Shown here: positions 44,635 through 52,386 of the stretch, piece by piece | Layout of the letters: the number at the start of each line of letters is the position of its first letter | How positions within the stretch are numbered: position 1 is the stretch's first letter | Assembly (NCBI GenBank): GCA_964493245.1 | Contig: CAZBNB010000001.1 | Span: forward strand, 62,001 to 126,000 | Direction of reading: 5' to 3' | DNA length: 64,000 nt | From: CAZBNB01 sp964493245 | GTDB taxonomy: Bacteria > Pseudomonadota > Gammaproteobacteria > Legionellales > Legionellaceae | Program-made: the position numbers and the translations under genes | The notes under the pieces: generated by a model | Databases searched by the model: none | Told to the model about the DNA's origin: nothing | The model's input: the letters and a program-made list of their open reading frames with translations, nothing else

Positions 44635-45801
44635 GTGCAAACTTGTTTCCTTTTTGCAGAACATCTTGATGAAGAGCGGTGTTTGAGTTTACGTCTAGAT
44701 GAATCAGGAAACTTAAGTGCGCCTTTAGAGCGGCGAACAGCACAGGCATTTCGTGAGCTGCAAAAAGACGCACAAACACAAGTGGTTTTGTCCGCTTCTG
44801 TATGCAGCTTATACCGTCTGGCGTTACCTAAATTAGCCGATAGTAAAGCACGCGCAGCGATTCCTTACGCACTCGAAGATCAGCTAGCTGAGCCGGTGAC
44901 GCTGTTACATTTTGCTTTTATGCCTCATCCCACGATACCTGATCATGTGCTAGTCGCTGTTTTAAATAAACAGTATCTGATCGATCTATTGCATCGTTTG
45001 TCTCTACTTGAAATCATGTATGATGATGTGACATTAGATTGGTTCGCGCTTGCAGAGGGCGAGGCGTGTCTTATTAGCCATGCTTTTTTAATCAATCACA
45101 GCACATTTCAAGGGGCTGTTGGTAAAGAAGTGATGGCCTACACATTGAAAACATTACAACCGGCTCCGACCGTGTTTACTTTTCATGATCCTGCGCCTTT
45201 AAACAATGCGAATACGGTGGTTACTGTTGTCGAACCAACGCCTGTCTGGATAGCAACACGGTTATTTCAGCGCCATTACCTCAATTTATGTCAAGGTGAA
45301 TTTGCACATGATACGAAACAACGCATGACGCGGCGTTGGTTTGCATGGGCTGGTATGCTGGCTGGTGCTTGGTTTGTGTTAGGGCTGGTTTTAAAAGTTA
45401 TTTTGCTATTGACTTTACAACATCAGATTAAAGAGGTTGATCAACAGATTGCCACGGTATATCGCGTGTTTTTTCCAGATGCGAAAACGGTTGTAAGCCC
45501 TCGATTTCGTATTGAGCAACGGTTAAAACAAAATCAGTCAGGCACCGACGCGATGTTATGGCGGTTATTAGAAAAATTACCCACCACGGTTTTTCCACAA
45601 GGTATTATAAACACAGATGATACCATTCGTGTTCAAAGTATTCGCTATCAAACCGGATCATTGATCGTGAATCTAGCGTGCAAGGATTTTAAAAGCCTAG
45701 AGTCTTTGCAGACACGTTTGCATCATCACAGTGTGACAGTACGCCAATTGGCGGCCTCTCAAAAAGGTAAGCAAGTGATCGCGACATTGGAGTTAAAATG
45801 A
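44635..45801 (+). CDS. gspL: Type II secretion system protein L
   Basis: Inner-membrane platform protein that links the GspE ATPase to GspM. The protein is 388 residues: cytoplasmic actin-like domain (about 1-235, with LALPKLADSKARAAIPYALEDQL, the classical GspL entry), one membrane helix (about 238-260, WFAWAGMLAGAWFVLGL) and a periplasmic ferredoxin-like domain. The start is GTG at 44635. It overlaps gspM by 4 bp. No other gsp genes are near; in Legionella lspLM is likewise a separate locus. Confidence 0.88.
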   Translation: MQTCFLFAEHLDEERCLSLRLDESGNLSAPLERRTAQAFRELQKDAQTQVVLSASVCSLYRLALPKLADSKARAAIPYALEDQLAEPVTLLHFAFMPHPTIPDHVLVAVLNKQYLIDLLHRLSLLEIMYDDVTLDWFALAEGEACLISHAFLINHSTFQGAVGKEVMAYTLKTLQPAPTVFTFHDPAPLNNANTVVTVVEPTPVWIATRLFQRHYLNLCQGEFAHDTKQRMTRRWFAWAGMLAGAWFVLGLVLKVILLLTLQHQIKEVDQQIATVYRVFFPDAKTVVSPRFRIEQRLKQNQSGTDAMLWRLLEKLPTTVFPQGIINTDDTIRVQSIRYQTGSLIVNLACKDFKSLESLQTRLHHHSVTVRQLAASQKGKQVIATLELK

Positions 45802-46280
45802 TTCGAGAAACGCTGGAGCGATATTGGAATCAGTGGAATGAGCGTGAACGACGTATGGTGGTCATAGCGGGTATTGTTTTGGCATGCTACCTTTGTTATG
45901 CGATTTTTTATGCACCGTTGAATGACGCAGTAACCAAAGCACAAGCACAATTAACAGCGGATCGTGACACATTATTGTGGATGCAAAGTGTACGTCAACA
46001 AAGTCAACAAACCCATACCCCTCAAATTACCAGCAGTGGTCAGCTACTAAGCACGTTGGGTCAACAGCTGAGTGTCAGTGCCTTTCATCAATTCGTTTAT
46101 CAGCTAGAACAGACTGCTTCTGGCGATATACAATTGAGTTTTGATGAAGTGCCTTACAATGTTTTTTTAGTTTGGCTCAAGAAGTTTCATGCACAATACG
46201 CTTTTACGATTAAACAACTCTCAGCCGAGCGCACGCAAACCCCTGGCATGGTTAAGTTGCAGTTGATTATTGCGACTTGA
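45798..46280 (+). CDS. gspM: Type II secretion system protein M
   Basis: Partner of GspL in the secretion platform. The protein is 160 residues: short cytoplasmic start RETLERYWNQWNERERRMVV, one membrane helix (about 22-40, AGIVLACYLCYAIFYAP) and a periplasmic domain ending FTIKQLSAERTQTPGMVKLQLII as usual. Its ATG overlaps the gspL stop. Supports a working type II export route for enzymes. Confidence 0.87.
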   Translation: MIRETLERYWNQWNERERRMVVIAGIVLACYLCYAIFYAPLNDAVTKAQAQLTADRDTLLWMQSVRQQSQQTHTPQITSSGQLLSTLGQQLSVSAFHQFVYQLEQTASGDIQLSFDEVPYNVFLVWLKKFHAQYAFTIKQLSAERTQTPGMVKLQLIIAT

Positions 46281-46297
46281 TAAAACCAGCCGCGGGC

Positions 46298-46316
46298 ATA
46301 TACCCAATAAACGTCA
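46298..46316 (+). repeat. Short dispersed repeat, copy after gspM
   Basis: ATATACCCAATAAACGTCA differs by one base from the 19-mer in the 5' part of lolA. It lies 18 nt past the gspM stop. Confidence 0.5.
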
Positions 46317-46413
46317 TCGTTGTTATGTGACTGATTGGTTGGATCTTGCACTAGACTTCGCTGACAAGCTGCGGAGCCTAGGCTCGATAGAGGAATGGCG
46401 GTTAAGGCTTATA

Positions 46414-46944
46414 TTACTCACCTAAATGGCTTTGTACTTGTCCCCATGTCGTGATTTTTGCATCTTGTTTGATATCTTCGGGTAAGTTATTTAATTTAGC
46501 TTGAGCGGCTTCGTAAGAGGGATAAGTACCATATACGCCGGTGTAAGTGCCTTGCGTGGTTTTGACTTCGGCTGAGCGCTCTTGTTTTGGGGCTTTATAC
46601 AGCGTGCTGGCAACTTTAGATGCTTTGCTGTCTGTGGCCAACTCGATGGTATACGCTTGAGCGTTTTGGCTACTCACCCAGGTTTTATCAACATTTTTTG
46701 ACGCTTCGGGGTTACCCATACTCAGATGATAGGTTTGTGGGACGACGACTGCGCCTGAACTAACTGGCCTATTACCGCGATCGGAAATCGCCTCATAACT
46801 GTCTGGGTAAAGCATGTTGTTTGGTAGGGTTTGATAAGATTGATAGGTGGTATTTTCATCTTGATGATTAACGCCATCAAAAAAACATCCTGATAATCCT
46901 AACACAGAGAAAACAACGCTGAGATTACGTATGGTTTTTAACAT
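46414..46944 (-). CDS. SPOR-domain lipoprotein (DamX-like end)
   Basis: The protein is 176 residues. Lipoprotein signal MLKTIRNLSVVFSVLGLSGC with lipobox LSGC, so it is acylated at Cys20. A polar linker runs to about residue 95. The C-terminal 80 residues match a SPOR domain like that of DamX: AYTIELATDSKASKVA, then YTGVYGTYPSYEAAQAKLNNLPEDIK and WGQVQSHL. SPOR domains bind denuded glycan at the septum, so this is likely a division-site protein. The ATG at 46944 has AGGAGC upstream; the in-frame ATG ten codons before it would break the lipoprotein signal. Confidence 0.8.
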   Translation of the reverse strand: MLKTIRNLSVVFSVLGLSGCFFDGVNHQDENTTYQSYQTLPNNMLYPDSYEAISDRGNRPVSSGAVVVPQTYHLSMGNPEASKNVDKTWVSSQNAQAYTIELATDSKASKVASTLYKAPKQERSAEVKTTQGTYTGVYGTYPSYEAAQAKLNNLPEDIKQDAKITTWGQVQSHLGE

Positions 46945-47086
46945 GATATGAGCTCCTTTTATTTTTATTTGCACAGCTCTTTGGAATAATATCTGCTGTT
47001 TTTAGAAAAACTTTAGCGAGTCTCTATCCCTCATCTTTTAAAATGCGATATGATAAATTCTTTAAAACGCCAAATAATGACATATC

Positions 47087-48409
47087 ATGTGGACAGAGCG
47101 CCGATCAGGACAAAATCATCAACGTGGAAAACAAGATCACCGCGATCCCTTTGAGCGTGACCGAACACGCGTGATTCATTGCGCAGCATTTCGGCGCTTA
47201 CAACGTAAAACACAAATCCTGGCCACCGGGGAAGGTGATTTTCACCGTACACGGCTGACGCATTCGTTAGAGGTTGCCTCCATTGGCAGCAGTATTGTGC
47301 GTAGCCTATTGATACATCATGCTGATAGTGAGTTGAGTGATTTACTGCCTTCGGATGATTCTATCAATGTGATTTGCCTACTGCATGATATTGGCCACCC
47401 ACCCTTTGGGCATGGGGGTGAGGTGGCGTTGAATTATATGATGCGTGCATCGGGTGGTTTTGAAGGGAATGCGCAGACGTTACGTTTATTGACAAAAATT
47501 GAAACCAGTTATGGTGATTTTGGTTTGGATTTAACCAGAAGATCGCTTCTGGGTATTTTAAAATATCCAGTGCCTTGGTCTAAAGTTGAAGCCTTTGATA
47601 AGTCAAATCATCATACAACACGCTCACTTACGATTCGTGTTAATGATTGGTTGCCGCCTAAGGCTTATTTTGATGAAGAGCAAGCGGTTGTTGATTGGAT
47701 TTTAAAGCCTTTTACAACGGCTGATCGTGATTTATTTCAGTCACTGCGTGTTGCACCTACGCAAAATCAACATGGAAAGTCAGCTTATCGTACTTTAGAT
47801 TGCTCTATTATGGATATGGCGGATGATATTGCTTATGGTGTCCATGATTTAGAAGATGCTATTCATTTACGATTGATTAGTCGTGATCATATTGATTCCA
47901 GTGAATTTTGTCATTTGTTAAAAGCAACCTCACTCATGGTGAAACCAGACGCCTTTATTCACGCTTTGTTTTCAGTCGATTTACACGAACGTAAAGAAGC
48001 CATTGGTGAATTGGTCAATTATTTTATTGGCTCGATACAAATGGTCATTACCAACGACCGTTTTGATAATCCACTATTGCGATACAATGCCGAACTACGT
48101 GCAGAAGCGAAAGCGTTATTAAATGCCTTCAAAACGTGTATTTATCGCTATGTGATTGATTCTCAAGAGGCCAGAACATTTGAATATGGTGGTCAGACGG
48201 TCGTGCAGCGCCTATTTGAAGCTTTTAGTTCAAATCCAGAGAATTTATTGGATAGTAAAAATCGCTGGTTGTTTCACCAGGCAGAGAGTGAGTTGGGTGC
48301 TATGCGGGTGATTTGTGACTACATTGCAAATATGACAGACGAATACGCCCATCGTATGCATGAGCGCTTGTTTGGATTTAATACACGCACCATTTTTGAA
48401 CGGTTATAG
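47087..48409 (+). CDS. dgt: dGTP triphosphohydrolase
   Basis: Hydrolyses dGTP to deoxyguanosine and triphosphate, adjusting the dNTP pool. The protein is 440 residues and HD-domain: RTRVIHCAAFRRLQRKTQI, RLTHSLEVASIGSSI (first His), LLHDIGHPPFGHGGE (HD pair), and MDMADDIAYGVHDLEDAIHL (last Asp). Such a class II dGTPase is found in many proteobacteria, often without sharp specificity for dGTP. Confidence 0.93.
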   Translation: MWTERRSGQNHQRGKQDHRDPFERDRTRVIHCAAFRRLQRKTQILATGEGDFHRTRLTHSLEVASIGSSIVRSLLIHHADSELSDLLPSDDSINVICLLHDIGHPPFGHGGEVALNYMMRASGGFEGNAQTLRLLTKIETSYGDFGLDLTRRSLLGILKYPVPWSKVEAFDKSNHHTTRSLTIRVNDWLPPKAYFDEEQAVVDWILKPFTTADRDLFQSLRVAPTQNQHGKSAYRTLDCSIMDMADDIAYGVHDLEDAIHLRLISRDHIDSSEFCHLLKATSLMVKPDAFIHALFSVDLHERKEAIGELVNYFIGSIQMVITNDRFDNPLLRYNAELRAEAKALLNAFKTCIYRYVIDSQEARTFEYGGQTVVQRLFEAFSSNPENLLDSKNRWLFHQAESELGAMRVICDYIANMTDEYAHRMHERLFGFNTRTIFERL

Positions 48410-48440
48410 GCAATGAAACGAAAGATTAAATGTAAGCGTC

Positions 48441-48506
48441 CGCGGCTTCGTTCTTGAATCTCGGAGAACGGTCAAATATGCTCGTTCTCTCGTGCGGAGT
48501 GATTTA
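48441..48506. repeat. Dispersed repeat, copy 2 (pair with 8848-8908)
   Basis: CGTTCTCTCGTGCGGAGTGA mirrors copy 1 with two differences; the cggcttcgttc and gtcaaatat parts also align. It lies in the gap between the convergent dgt and sbtA genes and its end reaches the sbtA stop codon. Confidence 0.5.
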
Positions 48507-49490
48507 CGAACCAAATGCCCATTGAATCGCCGCATAATAAAACGGAATACCCAAAGCAATATTAAATGTAAAGGTAATACCCAATGCCATGGGCATCAGC
48601 AAACTTAAATTTGCATTGGGAAGGGCGAAGCGCATAGCAGCAGGGACCGCGATGTAAGAAGCACTTGAACCCAGCATTGTCAGCAACAGTGCGTTTCCTG
48701 AGTTTAAATGGATGAGTTTTGCAATGGAAATCATGATGATTGCTGCAAATGGAGAGAAAAATAACGCGAAACCGCATAGAAAAAATCCAGATTTGCGTAA
48801 TAATGAAAATTCAGTGCCGGCAATTAATCCCATATCTAGCATATAAATACACAGCATGCCTTTGAAAATACTGCCTACGAACGGTTTCATTTCAACCATG
48901 CCAGTGTAGCCGGACAATGCGCCGATAACCAAACTCCCTAATAAAACTAAAACAGAATTATTGGTTAATGCCTCGTGTATGGATTTTCCGAGATTGGTTT
49001 CAGTTTTCTTCGCTTTTTGATCGCTGGTTGGTGATAGTTTCACAATCAGAAGGGCAGCAATAATCGCAGGTGACTCCATCAGTGCTAGGCCTGCAACCAT
49101 AAAAGAATCAAAAGCAATGTGTCGCTCTTCCAAGAAGGCACCGGTGGTAATAAACGTCACGGCACTGACTGAGCCATAGCTTGCCGCTATCATGGCAGCA
49201 TCATAAACACTCACTTTAATTCTAAGTATTTTATAAACTAAAAAGGGCGTAATAAATGAAACTAACACACAGATAGCGAGTATTTGTACGACACTAAAAT
49301 TGAATCCGACTTGACTTAATTCAGCACCGCCTCGCATACCTATGCATAATAATAAATAGAGTGATAGAAACTTTGCAATGGGAATGGGAATGGATAAATC
49401 TGATTTAACGATGGTAGCAAACATGCCTAAGAAGAAAAATAAAATCGGCGGATCACGGAAATTACTGGCGACATTAATTAGAATATCCAT
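48504..49490 (-). CDS. sbtA: SbtA-type sodium-dependent bicarbonate transporter
   Basis: The protein is 328 residues with about ten membrane segments in two halves. It has the Sbt_1 features: DPPILFFFLGMFATIVKSDLSIP at the start, LLLCIGMRGGAELS, and MIAASYGSVSAVTFITTG, all diagnostic, and the second-half copies MLDMGLIAGTE and LLTMLGSSASYIAVPAA. It should import bicarbonate with Na+; a carboxylate cargo is also possible in non-cyanobacterial members. No PII-like sbtB gene is adjacent. Confidence 0.88.
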   Translation of the reverse strand: MDILINVASNFRDPPILFFFLGMFATIVKSDLSIPIPIAKFLSLYLLLCIGMRGGAELSQVGFNFSVVQILAICVLVSFITPFLVYKILRIKVSVYDAAMIAASYGSVSAVTFITTGAFLEERHIAFDSFMVAGLALMESPAIIAALLIVKLSPTSDQKAKKTETNLGKSIHEALTNNSVLVLLGSLVIGALSGYTGMVEMKPFVGSIFKGMLCIYMLDMGLIAGTEFSLLRKSGFFLCGFALFFSPFAAIIMISIAKLIHLNSGNALLLTMLGSSASYIAVPAAMRFALPNANLSLLMPMALGITFTFNIALGIPFYYAAIQWAFGS

Positions 49491-49801
49491 TTCTAAACCT
49501 CCGTTATTTTTTTCTTATTCTACAGAATAAGTGATTTATCGACAAAAAAGCAACGAATGAAAAATTGAGTTAATTGGCGATAAACGCGCTTTCATAATCA
49601 ACATCAGTAATTTTTTTGCCACCAACAGCTAATAAATAATGCTCGTACCAAAAACGATCCTTATTAAAATAGTCTACGCTTTATAATAAGGATCATGTAT
49701 TGCTCGTTATGCTGAGTACAGAGGAAAATGTCAGAAGTCTTTCACTGTTCTTAGAGCAGTCTACGGGTTCTTATATATGGTTAATTAATGGAGTACTGAT
49801 C
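49491..49801. other. Intergenic region of 311 bp with a possible gene remnant
   Basis: Between the divergent sbtA and Cys-rich protein genes. On the minus strand 49571-49680 is a 36-codon open stretch with protein-like sequence (see next entry). The rest is AT-rich; TTATTCT and AGAATAA near 49518-49531 form a small palindrome in the sbtA leader. No RNA gene is recognised. Confidence 0.5.
49571..49680 (-). pseudogene. Possible C-terminal remnant of a lost gene
   Basis: The minus-strand frame reads SVDYFNKDRFWYEHYLLAV, then GGKKITDVDYESAFIAN and a TAA, preceded by an in-frame TAA. It has no start and no ribosome-binding site, but the sequence (aromatic and charged residues, no low-complexity) looks like a genuine protein end. 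It is probably debris of a gene once next to sbtA. Family not recognised. Confidence 0.3.
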
Positions 49802-50155
49802 ATGTCTAAAACAAAACTTATTCTAACATCACTTTTCGTCATGTTGATGAGTCGTTATTGTTTCGCGGAGCAATTACCCGGTTCTGATGGTATGAGTGTT
49901 ACGGTCACACCAAACTCTGGCAAAGTTGTTGTCAACACACCGAATAAGCCAGTTCACTGTGTGAAAGGATGTACCCAAGCAGAAGATTGCCGAAACAATG
50001 AACCAGCTCCTATGGACGGCTGTACTTGGCAATGCAATCATGATGGGTTATACCGCGGTGCGTGTGATGGAACTTGCCAACAGATTCCGCTTCCAAGCGC
50101 TCCTGCTGGCCAAAATTGCTCACATAGAGTTGTTGATGATGCCGAGAACCAATAA
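49802..50155 (+). CDS. Small secreted Cys-rich protein
   Basis: The protein is 117 residues. Signal peptide MSKTKLILTSLFVMLMSRYCFA; the mature part has eight Cys (HCVKGC, EDC, DGC, QC, GAC, GTC and NC), enough for four disulfides, in a Gly/Asn/Pro-rich chain. A small disulfide-stabilised exported protein, perhaps inhibitor- or toxin-like; the true function is unknown. The ATG at 49802 is preceded by GGAG; a longer frame from 49700 lacks a signal peptide. Full copy 2 of fold-back element A begins 36 nt past its stop. Confidence 0.65.
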   Translation: MSKTKLILTSLFVMLMSRYCFAEQLPGSDGMSVTVTPNSGKVVVNTPNKPVHCVKGCTQAEDCRNNEPAPMDGCTWQCNHDGLYRGACDGTCQQIPLPSAPAGQNCSHRVVDDAENQ

Positions 50156-50191
50156 GTGAGTTGGCAGGGTGCTCATTCATGTCTACACTTA

Positions 50192-50356
50192 TATATCTTG
50201 CACACATGAGAGTTGGCTTTTGTAGCATCCCATTTAAGGCTCATCTCGTGCCTTAAAAAAGGCTTACATATGAATACCTATGCGCGCATTTTTTAAGACA
50301 CGAGCTGAACCATATCTGCGTGCTAAAAAACCGAAAACGCATGTGCGCAAGGTATA
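50192..50356. mobile_element. Fold-back element A (MITE-like), full copy 2
   Basis: 165 bp, aligned end-to-end with the copy at 38259-38424 at roughly 90% by eye: TGTAGCATCCCAT, AGGCTCATCTCGTG, CTTACATATGAATA, CATTTTTTAAGACACGAG and CTAAAAAACCGAAAACGCAT are common to both. Same nested inverted repeats, same orientation. The outer arms would form a long stem of about 35 bp. Confidence 0.85.
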
Positions 50357-50373
50357 TTTTATAGAAACACGGA

Positions 50374-50745
50374 TCACTTCAATTCAATGACGATAACAGA
50401 AACGACATGCTCACTCATGTTTTCATCAACATGCAATACACCTCGAGGATCTTTTTTCAAATAATAACTCATGCCCTTTTCAAATTTTAGATAATGCACT
50501 TGCTTTTTATTATTTGTGACTTTGAGTAAACCATTTGTTAATGCAACAACAACACGATCATGATCATGCCGATGCATCGTTAATTGCGCTTTTTTTGTTG
50601 GATAAATGATCGTTTTCCATACATTAACCCTATCGTTTTCAATTTGTGAAATACGCTGCGTCATGGTTGTTTGAGCATAAACAAAGATCGAAAACACCAT
50701 CAGCACAGCGCAACTTAATGTTTTTATTAGTTTATTTATTGTCAT
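50374..50745 (-). CDS. Secreted cupin-like protein
   Basis: The protein is 123 residues with a signal peptide (about 1-24, TLSCAVLMVFSIFVYA). The mature part resembles a one-domain cupin: NVWKTIIYPTKKAQLTMHRHDHDRVVVAL has the His-x-His plus acidic spacing of cupin motif 1; motif 2 is weak (ending LHVDENMSEHVVSVIVIEL). Probably periplasmic or secreted; ligand unknown. The ATG at 50745 is used; a GTG three codons upstream is possible. Its 3' end lies 17 nt from fold-back element A. Confidence 0.65.
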   Translation of the reverse strand: MTINKLIKTLSCAVLMVFSIFVYAQTTMTQRISQIENDRVNVWKTIIYPTKKAQLTMHRHDHDRVVVALTNGLLKVTNNKKQVHYLKFEKGMSYYLKKDPRGVLHVDENMSEHVVSVIVIELK

Positions 50746-50878
50746 TTTTAACACTTCTTCGTTGATTTAAATAAAATAGTGTTATGTACTTGAGAAACTG
50801 CCACGGTAAGTGGTAAAGAACGGCTGTATCTTTTGACGAATATGATTTGTTAACGCCAACGTAAGTTAAATTTTATGT

Positions 50879-50954
50879 TGGCGTCCCCAAGGGGATTCGA
50901 ACCCCTGTTACCGCCGTGAAAGGGCGATGTCCTAGGCCTCTAGACGATGGGGAC
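50879..50954 (-). tRNA. tRNA-Glu (TTC)
   Basis: A 76-nt cloverleaf on the minus strand with acceptor GTCCCCA/TGGGGAC, anticodon loop CTTTCAC (anticodon TTC), T-loop TTCGAAT and an encoded CCA end. It is paired with tRNA-Ala 30 nt upstream in transcription order. Confidence 0.97.
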
Positions 50955-50984
50955 TAAATGAATAGTCACATTTCTTGGTTTTTT

Positions 50985-51060
<76 letters not shown>

Positions 51061-51106
51061 GAACTGTTGGGCGCAGTATAGGGGACTCTGTTTTCTCTGT
51101 CAAGCG

Positions 51107-52024
51107 CTAAACACGCAAATGACGATGTTTGTTCATCAAATCCGTTAATAAGATCTCTAAAGCAGATGCTTTCTCTCCAAAAGGAAGAAGTGTTTGCTGT
51201 GCTTTTTGTAAATGTTGCTCAATACAGTGTGCTAAAGAAGGCTCATCATATAAAGTTGCAAACGTTTGTTTGTGATTAGCAAAATCGGATGAACGGCCTT
51301 TTCCTAGCGTGTCTTGTGGACTAAATCTGTCTAGATAATCATCTTGCATTTGAAAAAGTAGGCCTAAATGTAATGCGAATTGTTGTAGCGCTTGAATTTT
51401 TGCTTGCCAGACTAGTTCGGTTTCTGTTGTCGGCTGGCTAGCCGCGATGACCATTTTAATACAAGCTAGAATTAATTTACCGGTTTTGAGTAGGTGAATG
51501 TGTTGCAATGTTGACTCTTCAATCGTTTTGTCACAAAGCTCCGTCATATCTAAGCTTTGACCACTGACCATGCCAGCTGGGCCACAAGCATGCAATAATT
51601 CATGTGCAACCGCGACGATTTGCGCTGGGTTTAATGATGATAACTCACACAATAAAATATCAATTGCCAATGCTTGCATGCCATCCCCCGTGAGAATGGC
51701 GGTAGCCTCGTCAAAAGCGCGATGGCAGCTGGGACGCCCGCGCCGTAGATCATCATTATCCATCGCGGGTAAATCATCATGTACCAACGAGAAGGTGTGC
51801 ATCAATTCGACAGCGACAGCAATGATGTCTAAGCTATGCAAGTCGGTATTTAATAACTCACCACAATAGTAAACCAGCATGGGTCTAAAGCGTTTCCCGC
51901 CTGGAAAGAGTGTATAAAGCATGGCTTCTTTAATGCGTGTCGCGGGAATATCCGCATTGGTGACCAGCTGTCGCAGGCATTCTTCGTGTCTTGAATAATA
52001 GGATGACATGTTCAGATTACTCAT
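51107..52024 (-). CDS. ispA: Farnesyl diphosphate synthase (IspA-type)
   Basis: Trans-prenyltransferase condensing IPP with DMAPP and GPP to FPP, which feeds UppS and quinones. The protein is 305 residues: first Asp-rich motif DDLPAMDNDDLRRGRPS (about 88-104), second motif FQMQDDYLD (about 239-247). The ATG at 52024 overlaps the xseB stop by 8 bp; an ATG at 52009 is also possible. The cluster xseB-ispA usually continues with dxs; here the two tRNA genes follow instead, so dxs is elsewhere. Confidence 0.95.
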   Translation of the reverse strand: MSNLNMSSYYSRHEECLRQLVTNADIPATRIKEAMLYTLFPGGKRFRPMLVYYCGELLNTDLHSLDIIAVAVELMHTFSLVHDDLPAMDNDDLRRGRPSCHRAFDEATAILTGDGMQALAIDILLCELSSLNPAQIVAVAHELLHACGPAGMVSGQSLDMTELCDKTIEESTLQHIHLLKTGKLILACIKMVIAASQPTTETELVWQAKIQALQQFALHLGLLFQMQDDYLDRFSPQDTLGKGRSSDFANHKQTFATLYDEPSLAHCIEQHLQKAQQTLLPFGEKASALEILLTDLMNKHRHLRV

Positions 52025-52238
52025 CGGTTTTATCAGTTGCGGGGGGTAAATTTAGATTTGAAATGTATTCAATACGCTGCTCTGCTTGATGCAACGTTTC
52101 TTGACAAGAGCGTACCAGGGTGATGCCTTTTTCAAATTGTTTGAGTGAATCTTCTAACGAAAGCTCACCTTTTTCTAATTGATTAACAATGGTTTCTAAT
52201 TCTTGAATAGACGTTTCAAATGGGATCGGTTTTGTCAT
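52017..52238 (-). CDS. xseB: Exodeoxyribonuclease VII small subunit
   Basis: The protein is 73 residues, the normal length: FETSIQELETIVNQLEKGELSLEDSLKQFEKG is the family core (split here as two adjacent helices of the coiled coil). It binds XseA to form exonuclease VII. It overlaps ispA. Confidence 0.94.
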   Translation of the reverse strand: MTKPIPFETSIQELETIVNQLEKGELSLEDSLKQFEKGITLVRSCQETLHQAEQRIEYISNLNLPPATDKTDE

Positions 52239-52386
52239 ATTATAGTCGATAACCTGTCAATGATAAGCGTTGATTATACCCCTAATCATTCAAAATGCTA
52301 GATTTGGAAACGAGTAAGATCATCGCTTAAAATATCACATTTTGTAAAAATGACGAGGATACGAGCTCGTTTTATAAGGATTATTT

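Noticed and set aside
51107..52024. IspA as geranylgeranyl or longer-chain synthase
   Set aside because: Length, motif spacing and the xseB neighbour are those of bacterial FPP synthases; no sign of a longer-chain enzyme.
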